Shown here in pieces: positions 32,889 through 42,721 of a stretch of DNA of 62,457 bases; position 1 is the stretch's first letter, and every line of letters starts with the position of its first letter. Below the pieces are notes generated by a model. The model had not been told where the DNA came from. It searched no databases and saw nothing but the letters and a program-made list of their open reading frames with translations. The translations under genes and the position numbers were made by a program. The stretch is from Terriglobia bacterium (lineage in GTDB: Bacteria; Acidobacteriota; Terriglobia; Terriglobales; Acidobacteriaceae): the NCBI GenBank assembly GCA_020073525.1, contig JAIQFA010000022.1:1-62457 (forward strand), given 5' to 3'.

Positions 32889-34781
32889 TTGTCGGTCAAA
32901 AGGGCGCAGGGGGTTGTGAAAGCCATTCTCGTGCTGCTTGCGTTCGGGATTAGCGCAGGCGTCTCCGCTCAGGTCGCTTCACCCGTTCCTGGAGCACAAG
33001 ATACGCTGAAGAACCATTATGACGCGGCCCTAAACGCCCAATCGGCGGGCGATCTGGAACAGGCGGTTCTCGAGTACAGGGCTTTCTTGTCCGAGGCGCT
33101 GCATCGCCTCGCCGATCGGCGAGCCCGCGCCGGCGATTTTGCAGAGGCCAGCAAGTTTCTTGAGCAAACGCTTCCGCTTGCTCCCGACGACAGCAATCTT
33201 CGCCTCGATTACGCGGAAACGTTCCGTGGCGCCAACGATCTGGTCAATGCGCAAACTGCCGCTGAGACGGCTCTGCAAGCCGATCCGCAGAATGCGCGAG
33301 CGAACTTTGTGCTGGGAGAAATTCTGCTGCGCCGCGACGACAACGAACGAGCGAAGGACCGGCTTGAGGCCGCAGTGCAATACGATTCCACTTTCGAACA
33401 CGGCTATGCGCTCGCTACCGCATACTTGAAACTCAAGGATCCCGATCACGCGAAAACCATTTTCGAAGAAATGCGCGCGGGATTTGGGGACACAGCTGTC
33501 ATCCACATGGAGTTTGGGCGGGCCTTTGCGGAAGCTGGATATCCGGAACACGGCATTGATGAATTCAAGAAGGCGATTGCAAAAGATGACAAGCTGCCGG
33601 GGGCGCACTATTCGCTGGGCGCCGCGTACCTGGTCGGACTGGCAGATGCCGCGTACCCGGTGGCATCTGAGGAGTTTCACAAGGAACTGAAGAATCATCC
33701 CGACGATGTCCTCAGTCTCTATCAACTCGGATACATCGTCCTTAGCCAGCACAAGCTCAAGGAAGCGGAAGACTACCTGGGCCGTGCAGGGACTCTCGAC
33801 CCGACCAACCCCGATATGCCTCTTTCTCTTGGCCAGGCATATGCGGAGGAAAACCGGCTGGCGGAAGCGGAAGTATCTTTGCGGAAGTCGATTGCGCTGA
33901 CCCGCGATGTTTCGCGAAATCACTACCAGGTGCAGCGGGCACATTATTTGCTCGGGAGACTGCTACTGCAAACCGGGCGCTCGGAAGAGGCAAAAGGGGA
34001 ACTGAAAATCTCCGAACAATTGCTGAAGCAATCGGTCTCCGCGAATCAGGGACAGGAGGCCGGTATGTTGAACGACGTTGCCCAGAAGGTCCAAATGCGC
34101 AGCGCCGAGCCCGTGCATGCAATGGATCCTGAAGCTCTGAAGCAAGTCGAGGCGTATGAAAAACAGCTCAGTCTCCCCATTGCCGACGCATACAACAACC
34201 TGGGAGCGATCGCGGCTGGCCGCAATGAGTTTTTGTCGGCGGCGGAATATTTCCGGCATGCGGCGTTCTGGAATCCATCCACCGATGGGCTCGACTACAA
34301 CTGGGGCAGAGCGGCTTTCTCCGCCAACCAATATCAGCAGGCGATTGCACCGCTGAGCCGGTATCTCCAGTCGCATCCTAAGGACACCCTGATTCGATCG
34401 GCACTGGGTTCCAGTCTGTTTCGTGTCGAGAAGTACAGCGAAGCGGCGGAAGTATTAAAGCCGCTGGAGGTTCAGATTGGTTCCAATCCACGGTTGGACT
34501 ACATATACTCCGTTTCACTTGTGAAGAGCGGAGCGTTTTCCGCCGGGGTGGTTCGATTGCAAGTGTTGGAACAGGCAACGCCGTGGCTTGCCGATGTGCA
34601 TGCTGCTTTGGGCGAGGCTTACGCGCAACACGGCGATGACGCGATGGCGGTACGGGAACTCCGGGTTGCCATTGAACTCAATCCCGCGGATGCGAATAGC
34701 AAGCAACTGCTGGCCTTGACCCTCGTGAAACTACAGCAGAACAAGAAAGAAGTGCCGCCCGGCTCTCCACCGGCAAAATGA
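32889..34781 (+). CDS. Large TPR-repeat protein, exported
   Basis: A 630-residue protein with a signal segment about 11-27 (VKAILVLLAFGISAGVSAQ) and TPR repeats along almost the whole length (for example YDAALNAQSAGDLEQAVLEYRAFL, AYLKLKDPDHAKTIFEEM, DYLGRAGTLDPTNPDMPLSLGQAYAEENRLAEAEVSLRKSI, VHAALGEAYAQHGDDAMAVRELRVAIELNP). The listed start is TTG at 32889; GTG at 32919 (VKAILV) preceded by GGGGG is a good alternative. It is 25 bp upstream of an ASPIC/UnbV gene on the same strand, a pairing that suggests a shared complex. Confidence 0.85.
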   Translation: MSVKRAQGVVKAILVLLAFGISAGVSAQVASPVPGAQDTLKNHYDAALNAQSAGDLEQAVLEYRAFLSEALHRLADRRARAGDFAEASKFLEQTLPLAPDDSNLRLDYAETFRGANDLVNAQTAAETALQADPQNARANFVLGEILLRRDDNERAKDRLEAAVQYDSTFEHGYALATAYLKLKDPDHAKTIFEEMRAGFGDTAVIHMEFGRAFAEAGYPEHGIDEFKKAIAKDDKLPGAHYSLGAAYLVGLADAAYPVASEEFHKELKNHPDDVLSLYQLGYIVLSQHKLKEAEDYLGRAGTLDPTNPDMPLSLGQAYAEENRLAEAEVSLRKSIALTRDVSRNHYQVQRAHYLLGRLLLQTGRSEEAKGELKISEQLLKQSVSANQGQEAGMLNDVAQKVQMRSAEPVHAMDPEALKQVEAYEKQLSLPIADAYNNLGAIAAGRNEFLSAAEYFRHAAFWNPSTDGLDYNWGRAAFSANQYQQAIAPLSRYLQSHPKDTLIRSALGSSLFRVEKYSEAAEVLKPLEVQIGSNPRLDYIYSVSLVKSGAFSAGVVRLQVLEQATPWLADVHAALGEAYAQHGDDAMAVRELRVAIELNPADANSKQLLALTLVKLQQNKKEVPPGSPPAK

Positions 34782-34806
34782 ATTCGCTGAGGTTCAACGT
34801 CTATTG

Positions 34807-36525
34807 ATGCGCAAGGTCACAATCGCGATGGGAATGCTGTTGGTGGTTGCTTCGCCGCCTGGCAACGCGCCTCCAATGCGCTTCCATGACATTGCATTCC
34901 AAGCGGGACTGACCACTGTCCCGCATTTCTCGACGGAGAAGCGATATCTCGTCGAGATCGTCGGTGGCGGCATCGCTCTTCTTGATTGCGACAATGATGG
35001 AAAGCTGGACATTGTCGTCGTCGGAGATTCCACGATTGATCGCTATCTCCAGGGAGGCGATCCGCTGATTACGCTCTACCGTCAGGACGGTGACCTGCAT
35101 TTCACCGACATCACCCAATCGGCTGGCCTGACGGTGCGAGGCTGGGGCATGGGTGTGGCAGTCGGCGATTTTGACAATGACGGGCTCACTGACCTGTACG
35201 TCACCGGGTATGGCCGCAACGTTCTCTACCACAATCTGGGCGGATGCAAGTTTGAGGACGTGACCGAGCGGTCTCATGTCGCGGCGGGAGGATTCAGCGT
35301 GAGTGCCGCATGGGCCGATTACGATCGTGACGGCCATTTGGATTTGTTCGTGGCCCGCTATGTTCATTCTGACATTCGCGATCTGCCGAAGCCGGGGGCG
35401 CGATCGTTTGATTACAAGGGAGTGGCAATTGAGGTTCCGGAGGTCGAGGGCGAGTCGGCGTTGCTGTTCCACAACCGTGGAGACGGCACCTTCGAAGAAG
35501 TCTCCAAGAAGGCTGGTGTTCAAAACGCTGATAAGCAACGAGCTATGGGGGTGGTGTGGGGCGACTATGACAATGACGGATGGCCCGATCTGTTCGTGAC
35601 CAACGACGTGGGACCAAACTACCTTTACCGAAACAGACACGATGGCACATTCGAGGAGGTTGGACTCGCATCGGGCACGGCCTTGAGCACGGACGGCCGC
35701 GCCATGGGGAACATGGCTGCGGATTTCGGAGACTTTGACCGCGACGGAAAGCTGGACCTGGTCGTCACGCGCTATGGACTCCAACCCCTAAGCCTCTACT
35801 GCAACCAGATGCCGCGCGGCTTCACCGATGTCGCGTGGGATGCACAACTCACAACATCGGGCTACTCTCCAGTGCGTTGGGGAACGGGCTTCGCGGATTT
35901 CGACAATGACGGTTGGCCCGACATCTTTGTTTCGAACGGAAATGTTTCGTCAGTGCTTGAGGCTCTTCCGCATGAATTGCCCTACCGCGAGCCGATTCAA
36001 TTGTTTCGCAACAAGGGAGACCGGACGTTTGAAGAAGTTGCCCCTAATACCGGACTGAATGATGGCCCGCTGCGGTCGCGACGCGGGGCGGCCTTCGGCG
36101 ATCTCAATAACGATGGCAATGTGGACGTGGTCGTTTACAACGTCGGAGGTCCTCCTTCCGTTTTTATCAACGACACGAGAAATCTGAATCACCGCGTTCT
36201 TTTTCGTTTGGTTGGAACGAAGAGCAATCGCGCTGCAATTGGAGCCCGCGTTACCGTCTATACATCGACGATGACTCAGATCGATGAAGTCCGCGGCGGA
36301 GGCAGCTACCTTTCTTCCAATGACCAGCGTCTCCATTTCGGACTTGGCAATGAGGCAACGATGAAGAGAGTCCAGGTCCAGTGGCCGAGTGGGCGCGAAG
36401 AAGAAATGAAGAACGTGCCGGGTGATGCAATTTACACAATTGTGGAAGGCAAGGGAATTCAGAGTACGGTCAAGCTGGCGCCACCTGACCAGGACGCTGG
36501 CCCGAAGAAGACGGCTACTCGCTAA
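34807..36525 (+). CDS. FG-GAP/VCBS repeat protein with C-terminal ASPIC/UnbV domain (CRTAC1-like)
   Basis: A 572-residue secreted beta-propeller-like protein. Weak signal segment at the N-terminus (VTIAMGMLLVVASPPGNA). Repeated calcium-binding FG-GAP motifs of the DxDxDGxxD type: DCDNDGKLDIVVVGD, DFDNDGLTDLYVTGYG, DYDRDGHLDLFVARY, DYDNDGWPDLFVTND, DFDNDGWPDIFVSNG, DLNNDGNVDVVVYN. The C-terminal ASPIC/UnbV domain covers about 455-535 (IGARVTVYTS, EVRGGGSYLSSNDQRLHFGLG, VQWPSGREEE). Role in bacteria unknown; the fold suggests surface binding. Start: ATG 34807, preceded at once by TTG. Paralogous to the convergent gene at 36542. Confidence 0.88.
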   Translation: MRKVTIAMGMLLVVASPPGNAPPMRFHDIAFQAGLTTVPHFSTEKRYLVEIVGGGIALLDCDNDGKLDIVVVGDSTIDRYLQGGDPLITLYRQDGDLHFTDITQSAGLTVRGWGMGVAVGDFDNDGLTDLYVTGYGRNVLYHNLGGCKFEDVTERSHVAAGGFSVSAAWADYDRDGHLDLFVARYVHSDIRDLPKPGARSFDYKGVAIEVPEVEGESALLFHNRGDGTFEEVSKKAGVQNADKQRAMGVVWGDYDNDGWPDLFVTNDVGPNYLYRNRHDGTFEEVGLASGTALSTDGRAMGNMAADFGDFDRDGKLDLVVTRYGLQPLSLYCNQMPRGFTDVAWDAQLTTSGYSPVRWGTGFADFDNDGWPDIFVSNGNVSSVLEALPHELPYREPIQLFRNKGDRTFEEVAPNTGLNDGPLRSRRGAAFGDLNNDGNVDVVVYNVGGPPSVFINDTRNLNHRVLFRLVGTKSNRAAIGARVTVYTSTMTQIDEVRGGGSYLSSNDQRLHFGLGNEATMKRVQVQWPSGREEEMKNVPGDAIYTIVEGKGIQSTVKLAPPDQDAGPKKTATR

Positions 36526-36541
36526 CCGCGATTGCGTGTTC

Positions 36542-38266
36542 TTACTTTCCTGGTTGTGGATTTTCTGTTGTGAAGGGCAGTTTCTGCTTGATGCCTTCGC
36601 CTTCCACCATGGTGTAGATGAAGTCGGGGGCCAGATTGTCGAACGTGTCTTTCTTTCCGCTCGGCCACGAGATCTCCACCCTATTCATGAGCGTGTGCCC
36701 GGCGAGACCGAAGTGCAGACGCAGATCGTTCTGTGAAAACAGGCTTGCTCCACCGCGCACCTCGTTGAACTGCGTGAAGTCTCCGGCCTTCACGGTTACA
36801 CGAGCACCGATGGCGGCTTTGTTGCTCTTCGTGCCGATCAAATGGAAAAGGGCGGCGTGATTCGTCGACACGGTGCGGTTGATCAGCAGAACCGGCGGTC
36901 CGTCGGCGTCGAGGACCAGAACGTCCACCTTGCCGTCGTTGTTTACATCTCCAAATGCCACTCCGCGCCATGAAGCGGGGCGCAATTTGTCGAGGCCTGC
37001 AATCGCCGTCACGTCTTCGAACGTCCGGTCGCGCAGGTTGCGGAACAGCTGGATCGGCTCGCGATAAGGTGCCGAACCGGGGATGGAATCGGCCTGTGGA
37101 TACACGTGCCCGTTGGTGATCAGAATGTCGTCCCAGCCATCGTTATCGAGGTCAAAGAATCCCGTTCCCCACCCCACGAATGGATAGGTCGGCGCTGCTA
37201 GGTGCGCCTTGGTCGTAATGTCCTCGAACCCCTGCGGCCCTCGGTTCCAATACAGAGTGTCGTACTGAAATGCGTAGTCGGGAACGAAGAGGTCGAGCAA
37301 GCCATCGTGATCGATATCGGCTGCATCGACGCCCATCGATCCTTGCTGCTTGCCGTTGCCGTCGACGGCGCTCCCCGAGATCAGGCTGACGTCTTCGAAT
37401 GTGCCGTCGTGCTTATTGCGGTAGAGGTAATTCGGTCCAGCGTCGTTGCTCACATAGAGATCGGGCCAGCCGTCATTGTCATAGTCGAACCAGAGCGGTT
37501 GCATGCCATAAGCTCCCGGAGAGTTGTCGACGCCGGCTTTGTTGGTCACATCCTCAAACGTGCCGTTGCCACGATTTCGAAACAGAAAATTAGTTTCTCC
37601 GGGCAGTCCGAGTGGGCCGCAATGCACCTTCACCGACATGATCGTGCACTGAGGACTGCCAAACTCGGGAAGATGGTCGATGTCGAGGCGAAGATAGCGT
37701 GCGACGAAAATGTCCACGTTGCCGTCGCGATCGTAGTCGCCCCACGCTGCACCTTGCCCAAAGCCGCCAACGTTCAGGCCCGTTTTTTCCGTAACGTCCT
37801 CGAACTTGCAGTTGCCGAGATTGCGATACAAAGCGTAAACGCCGAATCCAGTCACGAACAGATCCTGCCAGCCATCGTTATCGTAGTCGGCAACGGCGAC
37901 TCCCATGCCCCAACCCCGGCGCAGCAGGCCGGCGCTTTTTGTAATGTCGGTGAATTTCAGGTCCGCGTCCTGGTGGTAGAGAGTTACCAGGGGATCGCCG
38001 CCGTGATGGAAGCGATCGACCGTGGAACCGTTCACGACCACGATGTCCAGCTTGCCATCGTTGTCGCAGTCGATGAATCCCACGCCGCCGCTCACCGTCT
38101 CGACAATGTACTTTTTCTCAGGAGAGGAGATGTGAGGCGCGGTGATTCCGGCGCGCTGGGAGATGTCTTCGAAGCGGGGAATCGGCGCGACAGGGGCAAT
38201 TTGCGAGAGGCAGGTCGTCCGAAGCAGGAGTAGAAGAACCAGAGTGCGCATCACAGCGGCCGCCAT
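36542..38266 (-). CDS. FG-GAP/VCBS repeat protein with C-terminal ASPIC/UnbV domain, paralogue
   Basis: A 574-residue protein of the same architecture as the gene at 34807: signal segment (RTLVLLLLLRTTCLSQ), FG-GAP repeats (DCDNDGKLDIVVVNG, DYDNDGWQDLFVTGFG, DYDRDGNVDIFVARY, DYDNDGWPDLYVSND, DLDNDGWDDILITNG, DVNNDGKVDVLVLDADG) and an ASPIC/UnbV end (IGARVTVKAGDFTQFNEVRGGASLFSQNDLRLHFGLAG, SWPSGKKDTF). The two genes converge with only 16 bp between stops. Similarity along the full length shows a duplication in inverted orientation. Starts at ATG 38266 or 38251. Its promoter region is shared with the second TonB receptor and holds LacI-type palindromes. Confidence 0.88.
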   Translation of the reverse strand: MAAAVMRTLVLLLLLRTTCLSQIAPVAPIPRFEDISQRAGITAPHISSPEKKYIVETVSGGVGFIDCDNDGKLDIVVVNGSTVDRFHHGGDPLVTLYHQDADLKFTDITKSAGLLRRGWGMGVAVADYDNDGWQDLFVTGFGVYALYRNLGNCKFEDVTEKTGLNVGGFGQGAAWGDYDRDGNVDIFVARYLRLDIDHLPEFGSPQCTIMSVKVHCGPLGLPGETNFLFRNRGNGTFEDVTNKAGVDNSPGAYGMQPLWFDYDNDGWPDLYVSNDAGPNYLYRNKHDGTFEDVSLISGSAVDGNGKQQGSMGVDAADIDHDGLLDLFVPDYAFQYDTLYWNRGPQGFEDITTKAHLAAPTYPFVGWGTGFFDLDNDGWDDILITNGHVYPQADSIPGSAPYREPIQLFRNLRDRTFEDVTAIAGLDKLRPASWRGVAFGDVNNDGKVDVLVLDADGPPVLLINRTVSTNHAALFHLIGTKSNKAAIGARVTVKAGDFTQFNEVRGGASLFSQNDLRLHFGLAGHTLMNRVEISWPSGKKDTFDNLAPDFIYTMVEGEGIKQKLPFTTENPQPGK

Positions 38267-38361
38267 CTTAGCACGGCCCGCAGTCGGCTCTAGCGGAACG
38301 GTGGAAAGACGCGAAAGCGGGCGCAGCTAAGCGAATGCATTGAAAACAAGACTCATCCAGG

Positions 38362-38375
38362 CGTAATCGATTACG
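38362..38375. promoter_or_regulatory. Perfect 14-bp palindrome, candidate LacI-type operator
   Basis: CGTAATCGATTACG, fully symmetric, in the divergent region between the ASPIC/UnbV gene and the second TonB receptor. The core differs from the two sites nearer the receptor. Confidence 0.45.
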
Positions 38376-38521
38376 ATATTTGGAATCTGGCTACCATATT
38401 TGGAATCTACCTCTCCTGAGAGTGCTTGGTTCCGCTACAGCTATGAAATTATTGGACCCGGCGCTAATAAAAATACTTGACAAGGCAATCGACAAGGCAT
38501 AAACATTCGTACGGCATTAAC

Positions 38522-38535
38522 CGTGAACGTTTACG
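38522..38535. promoter_or_regulatory. LacI-type operator, distal site
   Basis: CGTGAACGTTTACG, one mismatch from perfect symmetry. It agrees at 13 of 14 bases with the reverse complement of the proximal site at 38559-38572, 37 bp away centre to centre. Confidence 0.6.
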
Positions 38536-38558
38536 AAGCGCTAGTCAGTTCCCATTAT

Positions 38559-38572
38559 CGTAAACGTTAACG
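38559..38572. promoter_or_regulatory. LacI-type operator upstream of the TonB receptor, identical to the site upstream of lacI
   Basis: CGTAAACGTTAACG. The 15-mer TCGTAAACGTTAACG (38558-38572) recurs exactly at 47168-47182 upstream of the LacI-family gene. It lies 88 bp before the receptor start. Confidence 0.7.
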
Positions 38573-38659
38573 GAACCGTTAGTGCTTCGAGGGCCTCATT
38601 ACTCGAAAAATCGAAATTTCCCATTCCCCGTGGAAATGGGATGCTTCATAGGAGGCTTC

Positions 38660-41600
38660 ATGCGCCGGCTGCCCGTCTTCAGCATTTTGCGCACTGCGTT
38701 TTCTTCTTCTTCTAATTTTCTCCTGACAGCAACAGTGGTTCTCATGCTGGCCGCGTTCCTGAGCGCGCCACTCGCCGAAGCTCAAATCAGCGGTACGCTG
38801 AGCGGAACCGTCACCGATCAGACCGGCGCCGTCGTTCCCAAAGCCAAAGTCACATTGGTGAATCAGGTAACGCAAGACACTCGCGAGTCCATCAGCAACG
38901 GTTCCGGATACTTCGCCTTTACCGGTCTCTTGCCCGCAACCTACACCTTGAAGATTGAGGCGGCCGGCTTCAAGAGCTGGCAGCACGCCGAAATCACGCT
39001 GAACCCTGGCGACGTGCGTACTGTCTCCGATATTGCGCTCCAGGTCGGCCAGACCACCGAGGTAGTTGCCGTGGAAGCCGTCGCTGGCGAAGTAGCGCCC
39101 GTAGACTCGGGCGAGAGATCGTCAGTAATTTCGGCGAAGGACATTGATCGGCTCTCTATTCAAGGACGCGATGTCTCCGAGTTGCTCAAGACACTGACGG
39201 GCGTCACCAATACCGGCCAAAACCTTAGCGCCGGATCGGGTACGCTTGCCAATTTCCTCAACGTGGGCTCGATGGGCAGTCCGGTGGGCAATGGTCTGGT
39301 CACGAACGGCACCCCAAACCGCGGTGGAACAACGCTCCTGTTGGATGGCGCGAATATCATCGACCCGGGTTGCAACTGTACTTCAGTTGCCATGGTGAAT
39401 GCCGACATGACCCAGGAAGTCAAAGTGTCGTCTACAAACTTTGGCGCCGATAATCCCAAGGGACCGGTAGTTATCAGTAACATCAGTAAGTCCGGCACTA
39501 CTGCCTACCATGGTACGGGTTTCTTTTACGCTAGGAACTACGTGTTGAACGCAAAAGACTGGCAAACTGCCCATAACAAGAGTCCCTTAAGCCAGGACCA
39601 TTATTACTATCCAGGCGGCAACTTCGGCGGCCCGATCCCGTTCACGAAGAACAAATTGCTCTTCTGGTTTGGCTACGAGCATTTTCTTCAGAACACGGGG
39701 AACGCGGGATTTTTGCAGTCTTCGCTCCCTACGCCTGCGATGCTAAACGGCGATTTCACCATGGATGACCCGGCAAATCAGGTGGTCTGTCCAGGCGGTT
39801 TTTCGTCTACTGCCACGAACTGGTGCAACAATCTGGCCGGCACCTACCTGCCCAATGGAACCGTAGTACCAGACAACGGCAGTGCAGGGTACCAGATTCC
39901 ATCGACGTTCCTCGATCCCGGCTCGGCAGCGCTGGCCAAGGTCTTTCCCACAACTGGCGTCCTAACCACAGCCGACGCCATCGCCGCCAACGGCGGGTAC
40001 AACTACAGAGGCACATTCCCGGGGATTCACAACGGCTACGTGGTGCGGTCCCGAGTGGACTACAACTTTAGCGACAATACGAAGTTCTTCGTGTCGTTCC
40101 AGACAGGAAATGACTCTTCAATTCACAATCAAACGGGCGCCCATATGTGGTGGACTCCCGGCAACGCCATCCCGTTCCCGGGCGGAGGGTTGCAGAGTAA
40201 GAACTTTTCGAAAACTCTAACCGGCCATTTCCTGCATGTCTTCAGTCCCACTCTAACCAACGAGTTCATTGCCGCATGGGGCTGGGGGAACTCTCCGATT
40301 ACGGCGAGCACTGGCTCTGTCAACCGAACCACACTCGGCTATCCATCGACCTACACCAGCGTCTTCGCAGGCAACCGTAACATACAGATGATTCCATCGT
40401 TCGGCTGCGGATACTGTGGACCAAACCAGCTGCCCGACTTCTCGCAATACGACATATTTGAGACCGGCGGCCAGTTCTTTGTTCGCACTGAGAACCCCTC
40501 ATTTGCCGACAACGTAACCAAGGTATACCGGACGCATACGCTGAAATTTGGCGCCTTCTACGAGAGGGTCGGAAAGTTCCAGGGCAATACCGGCTACCCC
40601 AACGGCAGCATCAACAACTGGTCGGGTCAGCACCCCGACATGTTCACCGGCGACCCGCTGGGATCGCAGAATAACCGTGTGGCCAATTTCGTAATGGGCA
40701 TTGCTAACCAGTACGAAGAGGAGAGCGGCCTACCCTCCAACGACATCGGAGCCAAAACGGTCGCTGGGTACATCAACGACAACTGGAAAGTGACGAAGCG
40801 GCTCACGCTCGAAATAGGAGCGCGGTGGGAACATATCGGCCACTGGTATGACCGGGCCGGCAACGGGATCGCGGTATTCCTCCCGAACCTGGTGAATTCC
40901 GATTTCGTTTCCGGAGGACTTTACCCAGGTCTGCGCTGGCATGCCAACGATCCCGGTGTGCCGATGAGCGGCGCACCCAACCGCTTTGCCCACTTCTCGC
41001 CGCGGTTCGGCGTGGCCTGGGACATCTTTGGAACGGGCAAGACGGTTCTGCGCGGCGGCTGGGGAGCTTACCGCTGGAACGACCAGTACAATGACTTCAC
41101 CGGCGCACTCTCGCCTGGGCTGGGAATTCGTTCGTACTTTACCCCGGGCAATTCCACCGTGCTGCTTTCCCAAGTCAGCTCAATCACTGTGCCTGCGGCG
41201 CAATGGTCACCCAATCCCGTGACCGCTCTCAGCGCCAACGACTACAACGTCCCCTTAACTTACAGCTGGAACCTCACCATCTCCCATCAGCTCCCCGGAA
41301 GGTCGCTGCTTGAACTCGCCTATGTGGGCAACGACAGCGAACACATTCTGATGGGTGGCGGAAGCGGCGCTGGGCTCGGGAGTGGCGACTTCATGAACAT
41401 GAACAAGACTCCGCTCGGAGCCTTGTTTAAAGCAGACCCCGCAACGGGCGTTGTGTCGCCCAATCCCGAGGATGTTACCCATGACCTGACTGGCGGATCC
41501 CTGGCTAACAGCTACGCTGACTATCATCCGTTTGGAGTCTATCTTGGATCGGGGGCACTCCACGGCGCTCAAATCTACGGAACGCAAAGCATCACCGTTC

Positions 41601-42508
41601 CCACGCACGTTGGTTATTCCAACTACAACGCCTTTCAGGCTAGCTGGATCAAGCAGAGCGGCCCCCTGACCTTCAATCTCAACTACACCTGGTCGAAGGC
41701 CTTGGGCACAAACCTTGCTATCGACCCCTTCTCCCTCCGCGGCAATTACGGTCCCGAGGGCATTGATCACCCGCATGTGATCAACGCCTCCTACGCCTAC
41801 AATCTGCCGAATTTCACTCATGGCAACAAGGTCCTGGGCGGCGTCACGAACGGATGGACGATCTCAGGAACCACAAACTGGCAAGCTGGCGGAAACCTGC
41901 AAGCAATCAATAACGCCAACGGCCCCAACTTCGGCCTCGCCTTGCAGTACGCCCCGGACACCTATCCATCGACCCTCCCAAGCGGAAATTCGCTAACTCA
42001 GAGGACCTACTACGGCACGGACTCGGGTACGGGTGGGGCCACGGGATTCACGATTCAGCCGGCATTAACGTGCAATCCGGGAGACGGACTGTCCGGGCTT
42101 CAACGAGCTAATCTGAATTGCTTTACCGCACCTGATTTCCAGACCTATGGTGTGCGCAACTTCCCGTACCTGCACGGTCCGGGTTACTTCAACAGCGATC
42201 TGTCCATCTATAAGACGTTCCATATCACGGAGAGGCAGGCGGTGCAGTTCCGCTTGGCTGCCTTCAACTGGCTGAATCATCCGTTGGAACAATTCTCTGG
42301 TGGAAACCAGTTAGCTCTGCCTTTCGTGATGGACTACAGCACGCACGCAATCAGTCAGAACACTAGTGCGCTGCAGGGCAATCTGTGTACAGCAAACGGT
42401 CAGGCTGGAGACTGTACTAACTTCAATTCGCTATGGGGACATCTGAACTACAAGAACGCCTACCCCGGCGGCCGCATCATGGAGCTGTCGGTCAAGTACA
42501 CGTTCTAG
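38660..42508 (+). CDS. Second Oar-like TonB-dependent receptor with carboxypeptidase-regulatory domain
   Basis: A 1282-residue outer-membrane transporter. A signal segment lies about 18-45 (FLLTATVVLMLAAFLSAPLAEA), then the Ig-like regulatory domain about 47-130 (SGTLSGTVTDQTGAVVPKAKV, LLPATYTLKIEAAGF), a plug domain (SVISAKDIDRLSIQGRDVSELLKTLTGV) and a long barrel ending MELSVKYTF with the terminal Phe. The start at 38660 is set by GGAGG five bases upstream; the frame runs back to 38582 through the operators and is not used. Operators of LacI type upstream and the sugar isomerase downstream suggest it imports a carbohydrate. A perfect hairpin follows the stop. Confidence 0.92.
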   Translation: MRRLPVFSILRTAFSSSSNFLLTATVVLMLAAFLSAPLAEAQISGTLSGTVTDQTGAVVPKAKVTLVNQVTQDTRESISNGSGYFAFTGLLPATYTLKIEAAGFKSWQHAEITLNPGDVRTVSDIALQVGQTTEVVAVEAVAGEVAPVDSGERSSVISAKDIDRLSIQGRDVSELLKTLTGVTNTGQNLSAGSGTLANFLNVGSMGSPVGNGLVTNGTPNRGGTTLLLDGANIIDPGCNCTSVAMVNADMTQEVKVSSTNFGADNPKGPVVISNISKSGTTAYHGTGFFYARNYVLNAKDWQTAHNKSPLSQDHYYYPGGNFGGPIPFTKNKLLFWFGYEHFLQNTGNAGFLQSSLPTPAMLNGDFTMDDPANQVVCPGGFSSTATNWCNNLAGTYLPNGTVVPDNGSAGYQIPSTFLDPGSAALAKVFPTTGVLTTADAIAANGGYNYRGTFPGIHNGYVVRSRVDYNFSDNTKFFVSFQTGNDSSIHNQTGAHMWWTPGNAIPFPGGGLQSKNFSKTLTGHFLHVFSPTLTNEFIAAWGWGNSPITASTGSVNRTTLGYPSTYTSVFAGNRNIQMIPSFGCGYCGPNQLPDFSQYDIFETGGQFFVRTENPSFADNVTKVYRTHTLKFGAFYERVGKFQGNTGYPNGSINNWSGQHPDMFTGDPLGSQNNRVANFVMGIANQYEEESGLPSNDIGAKTVAGYINDNWKVTKRLTLEIGARWEHIGHWYDRAGNGIAVFLPNLVNSDFVSGGLYPGLRWHANDPGVPMSGAPNRFAHFSPRFGVAWDIFGTGKTVLRGGWGAYRWNDQYNDFTGALSPGLGIRSYFTPGNSTVLLSQVSSITVPAAQWSPNPVTALSANDYNVPLTYSWNLTISHQLPGRSLLELAYVGNDSEHILMGGGSGAGLGSGDFMNMNKTPLGALFKADPATGVVSPNPEDVTHDLTGGSLANSYADYHPFGVYLGSGALHGAQIYGTQSITVPTHVGYSNYNAFQASWIKQSGPLTFNLNYTWSKALGTNLAIDPFSLRGNYGPEGIDHPHVINASYAYNLPNFTHGNKVLGGVTNGWTISGTTNWQAGGNLQAINNANGPNFGLALQYAPDTYPSTLPSGNSLTQRTYYGTDSGTGGATGFTIQPALTCNPGDGLSGLQRANLNCFTAPDFQTYGVRNFPYLHGPGYFNSDLSIYKTFHITERQAVQFRLAAFNWLNHPLEQFSGGNQLALPFVMDYSTHAISQNTSALQGNLCTANGQAGDCTNFNSLWGHLNYKNAYPGGRIMELSVKYTF

Positions 42509-42515
42509 TCGTTCT

Positions 42516-42546
42516 GACGGCCCCTCGCCACGCGCGAGGGGCCGTC
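42516..42546 (+). terminator. Strong GC-rich hairpin after the TonB receptor
   Basis: GACGGCCCCTCGC (42516-42528), loop CACGC, GCGAGGGGCCGTC (42534-42546): 13 perfect pairs, 8 bp after the stop. No T-run follows, so it may be a terminator of the T-less kind or protect the mRNA 3' end. Confidence 0.65.
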
Positions 42547-42721
42547 AACAGTGTTACTTAATTCCGCTCTTTAAGAATGGCCTCGGATAGCTACGACTCC
42601 TCCTGGAGCCAACCCCCACTACTGCCGAGACGGATCGAGGAAGCATACCGCAACTCGCGAAACGCGGTGAACGGGCGGGGCAACCAACGCTGAGAGATCT
42701 ATGTCTGTGAGGAAATCTTAG

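Noticed and set aside
33030..33944. 304-codon minus-strand frame antisense to the large TPR gene
   Set aside because: TPR reading is clearly the coding one; the antisense frame is a high-GC shadow.
37202..38233. 343-codon plus-strand frame antisense to the second ASPIC/UnbV gene
   Set aside because: Arises from the repeated GAC/GAT codons of the FG-GAP motifs on the other strand.
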